Positions 18,290 through 27,418 of a stretch of 64,000 bases of DNA are shown here, in pieces; positions within the stretch are counted from its first letter, which is position 1, and the number at the start of each line of letters is the position of its first letter. The DNA is taken from positions 164,024 through 228,023 of the forward strand of contig PLWQ01000013.1 of assembly GCA_003165595.1 (NCBI GenBank), written 5' to 3'. A program made the translations under genes and the position numbers. A model generated the notes under the pieces. It made no database searches. It was not told where the DNA came from and saw only the letters and a program-made list of their open reading frames with translations. Source of the stretch: Fibrobacterota bacterium. Its GTDB lineage: Bacteria; Fibrobacterota; Chitinivibrionia; Chitinivibrionales; FEN-1185.

Positions 18290-19240
18290 CTATTTCCAAA
18301 GTTCCAATTCAATAAATTCGCCTTTCCCCCTCATAGCAAAATCAAGCATGCGCAGGAACGGAGCAACGGTTACCTGAAAAAAGAATGACCGTAGAAGCCT
18401 TGATCTTAAAATCATCTTCGAAACGGCGTCACCGCGCTTTCGTAGAAGAAGGTCGAGCGAGTACTTTACGCAAAACTCCGGAGTCACGGTTTCCAGTGCT
18501 TTGGGTTTGAATGAAGATCGTTCGGCAATCCTGCGCAGCGTACCGGGAGAAAAATGGTAGAAATGAAAAGGTATTTGCCAGGCAAACCAGTATCGGTCAA
18601 ATAGTCGGGCCATGTAGCTGTCGACGTTTGGACAATACAGGAATAGGGTTCCACCAGGTTTCAAAACCCGCCGTATTTTTTCCAGCGCCCTTTGCGGTGA
18701 CGGGAGATGCTCAATGACATGCCACAAAATAACGGTATCGAACATCTGGTCCGGGAAAGAAAGCGTATCAAAATTCTCGCATCGGACATCCAGCCCTCTT
18801 TTTTTGCAGATGTTAACCGATTCTGAATTCAGCTCCACCCCGTGAACATCGCAGCCTTTCTTCTTCAATTCTTCCAGAAGATCGCCGGTGCCGCAGCCGA
18901 CATCAAGCACAACCCCTTTCGCTTTGTCCAGAACCTCTCCCAGATACTGTCCGCAATACCAGTGCCACAACCTTCGCAGCATCCGGTTCGCGCGCAATCC
19001 TTTTTGGAGGGAGCTTGTCTCCTTTGGAGTTGAGCCATAGTACTTCTCATACAGGGAAGTAATCGCATGCTGCGTAGGGCGAGGATTCAAATAAATCAAG
19101 CCGCACGAAGTGCATCGAACGGCCATAACTTCTTCAGCCTCCACTGGCAGGTCCCAAACCGGCTTCTGGTAGAATTCGGTGGTGCTACCGCCGCAACAGT
19201 CGCAGGTGACGAATTCCAATTCAATGGCATTAGTGTTCAT
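18290..19240 (-). CDS. Zinc-ribbon class I SAM-dependent methyltransferase
   Basis: About 316 residues from MNTNAIELEF. Cysteines at 13, 16, 43 and 46 (TCDCCGG...RCTSCGL) make an N-terminal zinc ribbon, then VVLDVGCGTGDLLEELKKKG as SAM motif I and LWHVIEHLPSP. Same architecture as the 8816-9634 protein, so both may methylate related sugars. The frame stays open upstream to 19531, but that part is repeat-derived and reads as non-protein, so the ATG at 19240 is preferred. First gene of a two-gene minus-strand unit with the GT2. Confidence 0.82.
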   Translation of the reverse strand: MNTNAIELEFVTCDCCGGSTTEFYQKPVWDLPVEAEEVMAVRCTSCGLIYLNPRPTQHAITSLYEKYYGSTPKETSSLQKGLRANRMLRRLWHWYCGQYLGEVLDKAKGVVLDVGCGTGDLLEELKKKGCDVHGVELNSESVNICKKRGLDVRCENFDTLSFPDQMFDTVILWHVIEHLPSPQRALEKIRRVLKPGGTLFLYCPNVDSYMARLFDRYWFAWQIPFHFYHFSPGTLRRIAERSSFKPKALETVTPEFCVKYSLDLLLRKRGDAVSKMILRSRLLRSFFFQVTVAPFLRMLDFAMRGKGEFIELELWK

Positions 19241-19589
19241 GGCAGAGAGCTTTCCGGTTTCAGGTGCACTACATATTATCCATTTCTCAGGGATACATAT
19301 CAATACATTTGAAGTGATTGCGGGAGCAGCCGCTTTGCGAATCTCCCGTAATTCTTTGCAAAAACGCGAGATTCGCTTTGCGGCTACTCCTGTAGCGCTG
19401 TGTGCTGTCCTAGTCGTGGTGCTTCGCTTTGGTCGCAATGACAAAACGCGTTCTTGAGTATTTAGAGGTCCCCTCAAGTACAAAAGTGTTAAAACGTGCG
19501 GTCCTCGCATTTTGATAAGGACTTGTTTCAATAGGAATTATATATTATTCATAAGGACAGGTTGACTGTCACCATAATCGGAGTCATGC
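19241..19589. other. Intergenic region with an inverted repeat
   Basis: 349 bp between divergent genes. It holds the 23-bp imperfect inverted repeat listed separately (19323-19390) and, just after it, the half-motif GGTCGCAATGACAAAACGC (about 19430-19448) seen in other intergenic spots of this window. The last 60 bp are A+T-rich (ATTATATATTATTC near 19537-19550), a plausible promoter for the epimerase gene, but no clean hexamer pair is seen. Confidence 0.5.
19323..19390. repeat. Imperfect inverted repeat, 23-bp arms
   Basis: Arms at 19323-19345 and 19368-19390 are reverse complements apart from one C/T difference and a central TTT/AAA block, with a 22-base spacer. The arms contain GCGAATCTC / GAGATTCGC. 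The adjoining GTCGCAATGACA half-motif relates it to the element at 29934-30004 and to a half copy near 61228. It looks like a member of the interspersed non-coding repeat family with GCGA...CAATGACA ends common in many bacterial genomes. Either a folded RNA or a small non-autonomous element. Confidence 0.6.
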
Positions 19590-20609
19590 ATGAACATTCT
19601 TGTTACCGGCGGCGCCGGTTTCATCGGCGCAAACTGCGCGAAGTCCTTTGCCGCCAAAGGGCATCGGGTCGTTGTTTTTGACGATCTCTCGCGCAAGGGG
19701 TCGGAAGAGAACATGAAATGGCTTTCGGAGACCCGTGCAATGGAATTCGTGAGGGGAGACGTGCGGCAGCAGACAGATATCGCAAATGTCTTTCTTCAGA
19801 AAGGGCCGTTTGATCTTGTGCTCCATTTTGCCGCGCAGGTGGCGGTCACAACCTCTGTTATGAACCCCAGAGACGATTTCGAGAGAAATGCCATGGGTGC
19901 ATTCAACGTTCTTGAAGCCATCCGGCTTCTGAGTCCGGCCACCGCCATTATCTATTCGTCAACAAACAAGGTGTATGGCGGGATGGAAGATGTCAAGATA
20001 GTCGAACGAAACGGACGGTACGAATACGCCAACCTTCCTCGTGGAGTGGACGAGTCACGGAATCTCGACTTCCACTCCCCCTATGGCTGCTCAAAGGGCT
20101 CAGCCGATCAGTATTTCCGGGACTACGCCAGGATCTACGGGCTCAAGACGGTTGTTTTGCGGCAATCGTGCATTTACGGGTACCGGCAGTTCGGCGTGGA
20201 AGATCAAGGGTGGATCGCCTGGTTCTGCATTGCCGTAGCTCAGGGAAGGCAAATCACAATCTACGGCGACGGCAAACAGGTACGCGATGTGCTGTTTATC
20301 GACGACCTGATGCGGTTGTACGAAGCGGCGTTTGAAAATATCGACAAGGCGGCGGGCAGGGTGTTCAACGTGGGGGGCGGGCCGGACAACACGCTCTCGC
20401 TCCACGAACTGGTTGCCTTGCTTGAAAATATCTGCGGTAGGAAGATTCCGCATCGGTACGGTGACTGGCGACGCGGCGATCAGCGCGTGTTTGTCGCGGA
20501 TATTTCCCTCGCAAAGCGCACCTTTGGCTGGAAACCCCTGGTGACGCCCCGAATCGGCGTGGAAAAACTGTTCGCTTGGGTAAACAGCAACCGGGAACTG
20601 TTTGATTGA
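19590..20609 (+). CDS. NAD-dependent sugar epimerase, CDP-paratose 2-epimerase-like (SDR)
   Basis: 339 residues, full length for the family. Rossmann motif GGAGFIG (residues 7-13), DDLSRKG at 31-37 where this subgroup specifies NAD, YSSTNKVYG (122-130) and catalytic Y165-x3-K169 (SPYGCSKG). The segments STNKVYGG, HSPYGCSKGSADQY and DQGWIAWF are characteristic of the TyvE branch, which turns CDP-paratose into CDP-tyvelose, rather than of GalE. The donor-forming partners (ddhA-C, prt) are not in the window, so the real substrate may be another nucleotide sugar. Followed after 60 bp by an acyltransferase gene. Confidence 0.82.
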   Translation: MNILVTGGAGFIGANCAKSFAAKGHRVVVFDDLSRKGSEENMKWLSETRAMEFVRGDVRQQTDIANVFLQKGPFDLVLHFAAQVAVTTSVMNPRDDFERNAMGAFNVLEAIRLLSPATAIIYSSTNKVYGGMEDVKIVERNGRYEYANLPRGVDESRNLDFHSPYGCSKGSADQYFRDYARIYGLKTVVLRQSCIYGYRQFGVEDQGWIAWFCIAVAQGRQITIYGDGKQVRDVLFIDDLMRLYEAAFENIDKAAGRVFNVGGGPDNTLSLHELVALLENICGRKIPHRYGDWRRGDQRVFVADISLAKRTFGWKPLVTPRIGVEKLFAWVNSNRELFD

Positions 20610-20669
20610 CGGCCGTTGAGTGATTAAGCCTGCTCGGTCTGCTATGGCCGATTATTTGACGCCGGGATC

Positions 20670-21767
20670 ATGTTTGTTGCTTTCTGGCAAAGGAATAGCA
20701 CGAGGATGGCCTTCGCAGATAATCGGATAGAATTTGCCGACGTGCTCCGTGCCTTTGCAACCGCGGCTATCGTGTTTCTCCATGTTTCCTCTCCGATCGC
20801 GCAACAGCCCGGCATATATCCGCGATCGTGGTGGTGGGTTGCCAACGCCGTATACTCGCTGGCGCGCCCGAGCATCGTCCTGTTCGTGATGATAAGCGGA
20901 TTTCTGCTTTTGTCACCGGCAAGGGACGAAAGCATGTCGCTCTTTTTTCGCAAGCGCTTTCTGCGGATCGCGGTCCCGTTTGCGGCCTGGGGAGCCATTT
21001 ACTTCTTCTGGAAGACACACGGCGTGGTATCGGCGCAGGCGTTTGCACGGCTCGCGCGCGAATTTGCAGAGGGTCCGGTTTATTATCATCTTTGGTTTAT
21101 TTACACCATCGTTGGAATCTATCTCGCAACTCCGGTGTTTCGCGTGTATGTAAAGCATGCCCCACGCTCAAACTACGCTTACCTTCTTGTACTCTGGTTT
21201 GCAGGCACCTGCATTTACCCGGTGATAAGCCATTTTTCGGGAATAGCGATCGGTATTCCCATCATGACGGCTGGCGGCTTCCTGGGCGCCTTTCTGCTGG
21301 GAAATTTCATGCGCGATAAGCGGGTAGGGAAACGTGGTGGTGTCTGGTTAACGCTCGGGGCCGGCGCGTGTCTGGCAATAACGGCAGGGGCCGGCTCTGT
21401 GCTTTCGCCGGGATTGCAGGGAGGGTACGATAGCACGTTCCAGGATTTCCTGAGCCCAACGGTCGTGATTGCGGCTCTTTGCATTTTTCTTGTTTGCAAA
21501 TCTTTGCCGTTCAGCGGATTCAGACGCAGGTTCCCTGCGGCATATGCAGTCGTAACGTCAATCAGCAGCGCAAGTTTCAGCGTTTACCTCATGCATATTC
21601 TTGTATTGGAGATTCTCAAAGGTCACCTTCCCGGCGTGGCAATCGACGCCACGCTTGTGAACCCTTTGGTTGGGATCCCCGTGACGGCGCTGGTGACGCT
21701 CCTGGTTTGCGTTTCGGCGACCCTGACGTTGCGGAAAATTCCATTTGCAAAGTTCGTGCTGCCGTAA
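20670..21767 (+). CDS. Acyltransferase-3 family membrane protein
   Basis: 365 residues with about ten hydrophobic segments. The first carries RIEFADVLRAFATAAIVFLHVSSPI, with the R..D.LR and conserved H of the family; RKRFLRIAVPFAAWGAIYFFW and HLWFIYTIVGIYLATPVF follow. The family O-acetylates or otherwise O-acylates carbohydrate groups at the membrane, using acyl-CoA. It likely decorates the glycan of this locus. An internal ATG at 20706 is an alternative start. Convergent with the methyltransferase-like gene at 21786. Confidence 0.85.
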   Translation: MFVAFWQRNSTRMAFADNRIEFADVLRAFATAAIVFLHVSSPIAQQPGIYPRSWWWVANAVYSLARPSIVLFVMISGFLLLSPARDESMSLFFRKRFLRIAVPFAAWGAIYFFWKTHGVVSAQAFARLAREFAEGPVYYHLWFIYTIVGIYLATPVFRVYVKHAPRSNYAYLLVLWFAGTCIYPVISHFSGIAIGIPIMTAGGFLGAFLLGNFMRDKRVGKRGGVWLTLGAGACLAITAGAGSVLSPGLQGGYDSTFQDFLSPTVVIAALCIFLVCKSLPFSGFRRRFPAAYAVVTSISSASFSVYLMHILVLEILKGHLPGVAIDATLVNPLVGIPVTALVTLLVCVSATLTLRKIPFAKFVLP

Positions 21768-21785
21768 TGCACCAAAGAAGGCTGT

Positions 21786-22469
21786 TCACTGTTTCTGATA
21801 GCAGAGCGCAACTAATCCTTCATGAGAATACATTTCCAACATCACGCTCTTTATTCCGGCATACTTTTCAAGAAAAGCAGGCATATCTTGAAAAAAGTCG
21901 TGATGAAATCTTACATAGTCCCTCGGAAACTGATGATGGTGAAATGAGGGTGTGCACGTTAATAGATATATCTTTCCATTCTGCGCGCAAATCGAGAATA
22001 AATTCATGAGTGCCATGGTTGGGGCTATAACATGCTCCAACATTGCATGGCAGATTATTGAGTCGAACCTGTCGTTGATCAAACTATCCGGAGTCTTTGT
22101 ACAAACGTCCCAGATGATGTCGACTTTCTTGTTTTGTCCTGATGCGTTCATCAATTCAGGGAAATAATCGCATGTGACGAAGTCAATATTTGGGTAATAT
22201 TTCTGGAGCTCTACTTTTACGGAGTTGGATTCCGAGACCAGGAGGCACTTGAAGCCCAGCCCATGGCAATCCATAAATTGGCGAAGTACATTATGTAAAT
22301 ACCCGGATAAATTCGGCAAGGGAATAGCAAGAGCCGGCTCGTTCCTAAAAACATGGCCGGCGCTTGAGTAAAAATATTCTCCGAAAGGCTGCAATCCTCC
22401 TCTTGACATAACAGTATTTCTTACGGATGAATAGAGATCTTTTAATATCGGAATCTTTCTTAAATTCAC
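21786..22469 (-). CDS. Methyltransferase-like protein of the glycan locus
   Basis: 227 residues. The middle reads FKCLLVSESNSVKVELQKYYPNIDFVTCDYFPEL, DIIWDVCT and FDSIICHAMLEHVIAP, which line up with motifs II and IV of class I methyltransferases (the acidic residue and the LEH motif). However the usual GxGxG of motif I is replaced by LLVSES, so SAM binding is not certain. It could be a divergent methyltransferase or an inactive relative. Last gene of the glycan region before envelope and housekeeping genes. Confidence 0.6.
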   Translation of the reverse strand: MNLRKIPILKDLYSSVRNTVMSRGGLQPFGEYFYSSAGHVFRNEPALAIPLPNLSGYLHNVLRQFMDCHGLGFKCLLVSESNSVKVELQKYYPNIDFVTCDYFPELMNASGQNKKVDIIWDVCTKTPDSLINDRFDSIICHAMLEHVIAPTMALMNLFSICAQNGKIYLLTCTPSFHHHQFPRDYVRFHHDFFQDMPAFLEKYAGIKSVMLEMYSHEGLVALCYQKQ

Positions 22470-22558
22470 GAATTTCCCCTCATGATTAATTTGCAGAACA
22501 TGTCAACTAATCAATGGCAAATATAGATCATGTGAAAAAAAGGTTTCCGATTGCATTC

Positions 22559-23107
22559 CTACGACTCCATCCGAAATCCCCAGATCACACCCTCGTTGAG
22601 CAAGTCGTCGGTCTTTCGCAGGCGGCGGCACAGGATTCCAACAACGTTCTTTATGATGATGTTGGAAAGCGCCACGTTTTCCGAAAGCAGGGCAAGGAAG
22701 CTCGCGTTGGGAATAACCATGACTTCCGAATCTTCCATCGCTTCGGCTTCGGCGCTGCGTGGCTCCTCATCGAAGAGCGAGATTTCGCCGAATACCTCGC
22801 CGCTGCGCAGATTGTCCAGGTTCCGTTTCCTTCCGCCCGCAACGTTTTTGTTGATCGCCACGCACCCGCTTACGACGACAAACACCTCGGAACCTTTTGT
22901 GTTCTGGGAAAACAGGACATCGCCCTTTGCGCACTTCTTGAGAGTTGACATTGTTGATATTCTCTTCAAGTCGTCGCCGCTAACGCCCTTGAACAGCCCG
23001 GCGTTGCGAATGACAGATGACAATTCCAAGATGTTCCTCCTCTGCCCAAGAAAGGTTGCCAGTTCGAGATCGAGATCGTGAATGGATGCCTGGGTCATGC
23101 GCGACAC
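22559..23107 (-). CDS. Cyclic nucleotide-binding domain protein without DNA-binding domain
   Basis: 182 residues. A single cNMP fold covers about residues 35-165: LFKGVSGDDLKRISTMST, GDVLFSQNTKGSEVFVVVSG and the phosphate-binding cassette region FGEISLFDEEPRSAEAEA. No helix-turn-helix follows, so it is not a CRP-type transcription factor; it probably acts through protein contacts. In the cassette, GEISLFDEEPRSA resembles the usual G-E-x-x-L....R-x-A pattern, so ligand binding is plausible. It sits 60 bp after the TPR gene and may be in its operon. Confidence 0.8.
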   Translation of the reverse strand: MSRMTQASIHDLDLELATFLGQRRNILELSSVIRNAGLFKGVSGDDLKRISTMSTLKKCAKGDVLFSQNTKGSEVFVVVSGCVAINKNVAGGRKRNLDNLRSGEVFGEISLFDEEPRSAEAEAMEDSEVMVIPNASFLALLSENVALSNIIIKNVVGILCRRLRKTDDLLNEGVIWGFRMES

Positions 23108-23170
23108 CTGACGAGTTCAGGCCCTCAATGCGCTTTTGCGTTTTGCGAATTCCTCAAAGCACCCGTAGGG

Positions 23171-24136
23171 TCATTGCACCGGCGATGCACCGGATGCTGT
23201 TGTCTCGATGAGCCCGGAGCCCAGCGACGGCTCGAGTTCCACGGCCCTGTCGATATAGTTCCTTGCAAGGATCTTCTGTCCCAGTCCTTCGTAGCACAGG
23301 GCCAGGTTGTAATACGAAAGGCCGTTTCGGCCGTGCAGAAAGAGCGAATCCTGAAAGGCCGATACTGCCGCAGCAAACCGGCCGGTCTGCAGGTACAGGC
23401 ATCCAAGCCAGAAGTGGACAACCCAATCTCCCTTGAAAAGCTCCTTGGAACGGACAAAAGCCCGAATTGCCTCGTCGCGCCTGCCCATCGCCCCCAGCAC
23501 ATTGCCCAGGTTGTTGTATGCCATTGGGGACTTGGGGTTCATTTCGGCGTATTTTTCCGCGTTGCGTACTGCATCGAGCACCTTGCCCTGATAGATGCAC
23601 GCCACGGAGAGGTTGCAGTATGCGATGTCGTACGCTGGATTGATTTCGATTGCCCGCGAGAACTTGCCCATTGCATCCAGCCAATTTTCGTTTTCTATGT
23701 CGATAAGCGCAAGTGTGTTATGCGCTTCGACCAGGCGCGGGTTGATTTCCAATGCACTGCGGAGAAGGGTCCGGGCATCCTCGGGCCGCGATTCGCAATG
23801 GTACAGCAGGTGGCCCAGAGAATACAGTGCCGCCGCCATCAAAGGGTCGCAGGCGATGGCCTTTTCAAATTCGACCTTCGCAACCTCGGGCAGGTTCTTT
23901 CCGAAATAGAGAACAAACCCGAGATTGTAATGGGAGAGGGCATTTTTCGGATCGCGGCTCAGCGCTTCCGCAAAACAGTCAATGGCCCTGTCCCATATTT
24001 TCCAGTCTTTGAATTGAACACCAGATACGTTAAGACGGAGGACTTTTCTTTGCCTCCCGAAAAAGAGTGCAACTATGAGGCAGCTCAAGAGTACAGCCGC
24101 GAGGATGGTGACCGCCAGGAAGGTTCCCAAGTTCAT
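23171..24136 (-). CDS. Membrane-anchored tetratricopeptide repeat protein
   Basis: 321 residues. An N-terminal membrane segment (residues about 5-26, TFLAVTILAAVLLSCLIVALFF) is followed by about seven TPR units from residue 40 on, e.g. ALSHYNLGFVLYFGKNL, VEAHNTLALIDIENEN, PMAYNNLGNVLGAMGR and GLSYYNLALCYEGLGQ. Probably a scaffold at the inner membrane with TPRs in the cytosol or periplasm. Its start overlaps the end of the 108-residue membrane protein by four bases (ATGA), so both are co-translated and may form one complex. Confidence 0.8.
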   Translation of the reverse strand: MNLGTFLAVTILAAVLLSCLIVALFFGRQRKVLRLNVSGVQFKDWKIWDRAIDCFAEALSRDPKNALSHYNLGFVLYFGKNLPEVAKVEFEKAIACDPLMAAALYSLGHLLYHCESRPEDARTLLRSALEINPRLVEAHNTLALIDIENENWLDAMGKFSRAIEINPAYDIAYCNLSVACIYQGKVLDAVRNAEKYAEMNPKSPMAYNNLGNVLGAMGRRDEAIRAFVRSKELFKGDWVVHFWLGCLYLQTGRFAAAVSAFQDSLFLHGRNGLSYYNLALCYEGLGQKILARNYIDRAVELEPSLGSGLIETTASGASPVQ

Positions 24137-24459
24137 TGATGGCCCTTTTCGTCAAGGGAACCGTTGAACTGTTTCATGATCTCGGCTTTTTGATCAGCCG
24201 GCAGCCGGTTGAATTTTTCCTTCAGATCTTTTGTCCCTCCAACAGCAGACTCAAGCCTGGCTTCCTGTTGGTCCACCATGCCCGGAAGTTGAACTGCAAG
24301 GTATCCGACGATGCCGGAAACCGCGACGATAATAATGAAGATCCAGAAATTCGCTTTGAGTTTGTCCAGAACGCCCGACAAGGAATGCCGGGTCCCATAC
24401 TCACGGTCGTCGTGAATGTACTGGACAATGTCGCGTACGACATAATTGGAGGATGCCAT
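24133..24459 (-). CDS. Small single-pass membrane protein of unknown function
   Basis: 108 residues. Cytosolic N-terminal ~33 residues, one membrane segment (about 35-58, FWIFIIIVAVSGIVGYLAVQL), then a charged helical tail (QQEARLESAVGGTKDLKEKFNRL) that may form a coiled coil. Stop codon overlaps the start of the membrane TPR gene, which suggests a physical partnership. No family recognised. Confidence 0.65.
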   Translation of the reverse strand: MASSNYVVRDIVQYIHDDREYGTRHSLSGVLDKLKANFWIFIIIVAVSGIVGYLAVQLPGMVDQQEARLESAVGGTKDLKEKFNRLPADQKAEIMKQFNGSLDEKGHQ

Positions 24460-24567
24460 GGCGATGGTCTGATACGCTTTTGAAAAGTGGTGTTAACAAA
24501 CGAACACAGACAACGTTTTTATTTTACCATAAGTAGTGGGGTCGCGGCAAGAGCGAAGAATTTGTTG

Positions 24568-25680
24568 TCAGGGCTTCTTTGGCGCCGGGGAAGTTCCAAG
24601 GCAGAATTCAAGCCGGATTTCGACCGTGTTGGAGAGAAAGGACACCCTTGTGGCGGGGGTGCTCGACGACGCGTCAATGTCTGCGTTGGTGAGGGAGCGG
24701 CTCTTCTCCCGAAATGATCCCAGGTACCGGCCAACGTAACAAATCGAAACCTCCATTCCCGAATTCTGCGACAGGGCGCGCTGCGTGGTGATGCCCACGC
24801 GCCAGCCCGCGCCGTAACCCCAGGCATAGAAGCTTTGCAGGTTGCGTTTTGCCGCAGAAACCACCGAATCGGGAACGCCGGTCCAGGTGATCGACGTTTC
24901 GTTTGATAAATATGAGTATGGGAGAACATAGGCACCCGCCAGAATGGACGTCCTATCCACGCCTTCGATGCGAAAATACCTTTCGTCAAGCGCGTGCCGG
25001 TACAGCACCCCGGCTGCAAAGGTGTACGAATTCATCGACTGCCGGTAGTTGATTTTCCCCGAATTGGTATCGCGCTGCATGGTGACCTGCAACGTCTTGC
25101 CGATGTAGCAGAAGGAAGCTTCAAGCGATACCGAACTCCTGGCATTCACAAAGGGAGTGTAGGAAACCGATACGGGAAAAAGGATGTTGTAGGTGTTGAC
25201 CGGCTCAATGATGGAAAAACCCATCGTGTCCGGGTTGAGCGGCAGGATTTTTTGAACCGAGTCCGGAAGGTTGTTTTGCCACGAATTGAAGATATCATAC
25301 GATCCAAGGGCCCAGCCTATGCCGAAGCTCACGAATGGCGTCTTGAGAAACCGGCTCGTTGTGTCGAGCGGCGGCAGGGATTTCTTTTGCAAGGTGTTCT
25401 TTTTGAGAGACGAATCGTTGGGCGTTTGCAGCAGCGACGTATGCGCAGAGTCGGGAGATCGCGCCGCGATGGATGCGGTCGCAGTGTCCTTTGCAGGTAG
25501 CGCAGAAGGCTTGGCCGTCGAGTCTGCCGGGGCGGCGGTCAATTGTTTGGCGGCAGGAGCATGCAGCGAATCCGGGATCGCGCAAAATGCCTGTGTTGAA
25601 AGAAGTCCGGCCAGAGTGCAGGAAAGAATTGCCACCCGTCGGGCCGTGGCGCCGAAGCCTCGATTCAGGGAAATCTTCAT
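24568..25680 (-). CDS. Exported beta-rich protein, probably outer membrane
   Basis: 370 residues from ATG 25680, which overlaps the stop of tsaB by four bases (ATGA); the frame continues upstream but within tsaB. A signal peptide (about residues 8-31, TARRVAILSCTLAGLLSTQAFCA) is followed by a low-complexity Ala/Ser/Thr/Pro linker to about residue 95 and then a domain of alternating aromatic/polar strands (FVSFGIGWALGSYDIF, YNILFPVSVSYTPFV, SGMEVSICYVGRYLG) ending in VEIRLEFCLG. This looks like an outer-membrane beta-barrel of modest size. No known family is recognisable. It is the last gene of the purC-glyQS-ddl-tsaB unit. Confidence 0.65.
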   Translation of the reverse strand: MKISLNRGFGATARRVAILSCTLAGLLSTQAFCAIPDSLHAPAAKQLTAAPADSTAKPSALPAKDTATASIAARSPDSAHTSLLQTPNDSSLKKNTLQKKSLPPLDTTSRFLKTPFVSFGIGWALGSYDIFNSWQNNLPDSVQKILPLNPDTMGFSIIEPVNTYNILFPVSVSYTPFVNARSSVSLEASFCYIGKTLQVTMQRDTNSGKINYRQSMNSYTFAAGVLYRHALDERYFRIEGVDRTSILAGAYVLPYSYLSNETSITWTGVPDSVVSAAKRNLQSFYAWGYGAGWRVGITTQRALSQNSGMEVSICYVGRYLGSFREKSRSLTNADIDASSSTPATRVSFLSNTVEIRLEFCLGTSPAPKKP

Positions 25681-26375
25681 ACGACTGTGCTCATCCGTTT
25701 CTTTTCCGCCTGCACCGTGTTGAGGTATTGCGGCACGATGTCGCCTGCCGTTGTCCAGGCCGGATGGCCTGCGCGGGACGCCGCGATTGTCGCGCACGAC
25801 AGACCGCGCTGCAATGGAAATTGTTCCACCGGAAACGCCAGGGGCGTTACTTTGAGAAACTCGAAGGCCGAACTCCTGGCATAGCCGAGAGTATCGGTGA
25901 GTATGATGTCGCTATCGGCAATCGCCTCCGCAAACTGCTCAACTGGAGAGAGAACGTCGTTGGAGAGACGGGTTACCGCTGCGCCGTGCCTCTCGAACCG
26001 TGCCCAGAAAACCTCACCGTTCCTCGCATCCGATGCGCACACAATGCGGCCCTCGCGTGCGTGCCAGGAACCTGCCATACTTTCCAATGAGGAAACCGGA
26101 TACACGGCAGCCTCGCGGCCAAAGAAAAAACCCTTGAGAAAGGCGATCCCTATGCGTAAACCAGTAAAGGAACCGGGGCCAACGGCAATTGCGGCATGCG
26201 AAATGTCGGCCGCGGCCACCTTGCTTGCGGCCAGGAGATAGTCGATTCCCTGGCTGATATGCTCCGCATGGGAATTGCCCAGGTACCGCGACAGCGCCAT
26301 CACCGGACGATTTTCGGACACGAGGCCGATGCCGAATTCGACCGACGAGGTGTCTATGCCGAGCACGTATTTCAT
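25677..26375 (-). CDS. tsaB: tRNA threonylcarbamoyladenosine biosynthesis protein TsaB
   Basis: 232 residues. ASKHA-fold protein with the N-terminal VLGIDTSS motif (residues 4-11) and AVGPGSFTGLRIGIAFLKG (about 66-84), the diagnostic TsaB loop. TsaB is the non-catalytic partner of TsaD and TsaE in t6A37 modification of ANN-decoding tRNAs. The ddl stop and the tsaB start overlap as TGATG. The C-terminal part after residue ~120 is variable as in the family. tsaD and tsaE are not in the window. Confidence 0.92.
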   Translation of the reverse strand: MKYVLGIDTSSVEFGIGLVSENRPVMALSRYLGNSHAEHISQGIDYLLAASKVAAADISHAAIAVGPGSFTGLRIGIAFLKGFFFGREAAVYPVSSLESMAGSWHAREGRIVCASDARNGEVFWARFERHGAAVTRLSNDVLSPVEQFAEAIADSDIILTDTLGYARSSAFEFLKVTPLAFPVEQFPLQRGLSCATIAASRAGHPAWTTAGDIVPQYLNTVQAEKKRMSTVV

Positions 26376-27418
26376 CAGGGCGTAATCGGGTTCTTAAGGG
26401 CAACCTGTATCATCACGTCGATAAGTTCCTTGTACGATCCGCCGGCCGCCTTGAACGATTTAGGAAGGAGCGAATTCGCCGTGAGCCCGGGCAGCGAGTT
26501 GAGTTCGAGCACATACAGAACGCCGTCCTCGTCCAGAATCATGTCGGTGCGCGACACGCCGCGGCACGACAGCAGGTTATGGCAGCGCAGCGCCAGTTCT
26601 TGTATCTGGCCGATCAATTTCTTGCTGCGGTGAATCGGAACGATCTCTTCGGATCCGCCATCTTCGTACTTTGCCTTGAAGCTGAAGTAGTTGCCCTTGA
26701 GGGGCCGGATTTCTATGGGCGGCAGCGCCTGCACCGTGCCGTCGGGCATCTCAAGAACCGGACACGTAAATTCCGGCCCCCTGATCCCTTTTTCCACGAG
26801 GATGTCCGGAGAATACTTCTGGAATTCTTCTATCTTGGTGCCCAGCCCGGCGCCGCAATCGACGCGCGTCATGAGCCTGCTCGAACCCGATTGCGGGCAC
26901 TTGACATACATGGGATAGCTGAACCTGTCGGCCAGGAATTTCCAAGTAACTTCCGGATGCCTTTTTCCCGCAATATGGAACGGGGGAGTCTTGATGCCGT
27001 TTTGCTCGAGCACGAACTTGGTTGCAATCTTGTTCATGGCCAGGGCGCTGGCAAACACGCCCGACCCGGTGTAGGGAACCATGAGCGTATCCAGATATCC
27101 CTGCAGGATTCCGTCCTCGCCAAATGAACCGTGAACTGCGAGAAACGCGACGTCGCAATTTTTCCACACCGCTTCGGATGCATAGGGTTTGAATGGACCC
27201 TTGAAGCGCTTGCTCGTTGCGACAGAGACCAGTTCGTCTTCGGTGGGGATGCGCTTTGACGCATCGCAGCAGTAAAATTCCTGATCGATGGTGATAACGA
27301 CCGCGGTGGGACTGTAGCGCCTCCGGTTGATGTTTTTGAGCACTTCCCGGCCCGACAACAGAGAAATTTCGTGTTCGGCCGACGGCCCGCCCATGACGAC
27401 ATTTACGCGGATAGGCAT
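26375..27418 (-). CDS. ddl: D-alanine--D-alanine ligase
   Basis: About 347 residues from [11 protein letters not shown]; an upstream in-frame start at 27460 lies inside glyQS and is unlikely. ATP-grasp order: [14 protein letters not shown] at the N-terminus, [17 protein letters not shown] (catalytic loop with the second-substrate site), ALAMNK, and the metal-binding end [11 protein letters not shown] (E..N). It makes D-Ala-D-Ala for peptidoglycan. The first 16 bp overlap the end of glyQS. Sequence departs somewhat from enterobacterial DdlB, but all core motifs are present. Confidence 0.93.
   Translation of the reverse strand: MPIRVNVVMGGPSAEHEISLLSGREVLKNINRRRYSPTAVVITIDQEFYCCDASKRIPTEDELVSVATSKRFKGPFKPYASEAVWKNCDVAFLAVHGSFGEDGILQGYLDTLMVPYTGSGVFASALAMNKIATKFVLEQNGIKTPPFHIAGKRHPEVTWKFLADRFSYPMYVKCPQSGSSRLMTRVDCGAGLGTKIEEFQKYSPDILVEKGIRGPEFTCPVLEMPDGTVQALPPIEIRPLKGNYFSFKAKYEDGGSEEIVPIHRSKKLIGQIQELALRCHNLLSCRGVSRTDMILDEDGVLYVLELNSLPGLTANSLLPKSFKAAGGSYKELIDVMIQVALKNPITP

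Noticed and set aside
23078..24139. Plus-strand frame of 353 codons
   Set aside because: Antisense to the TPR gene, whose repeats are clear.
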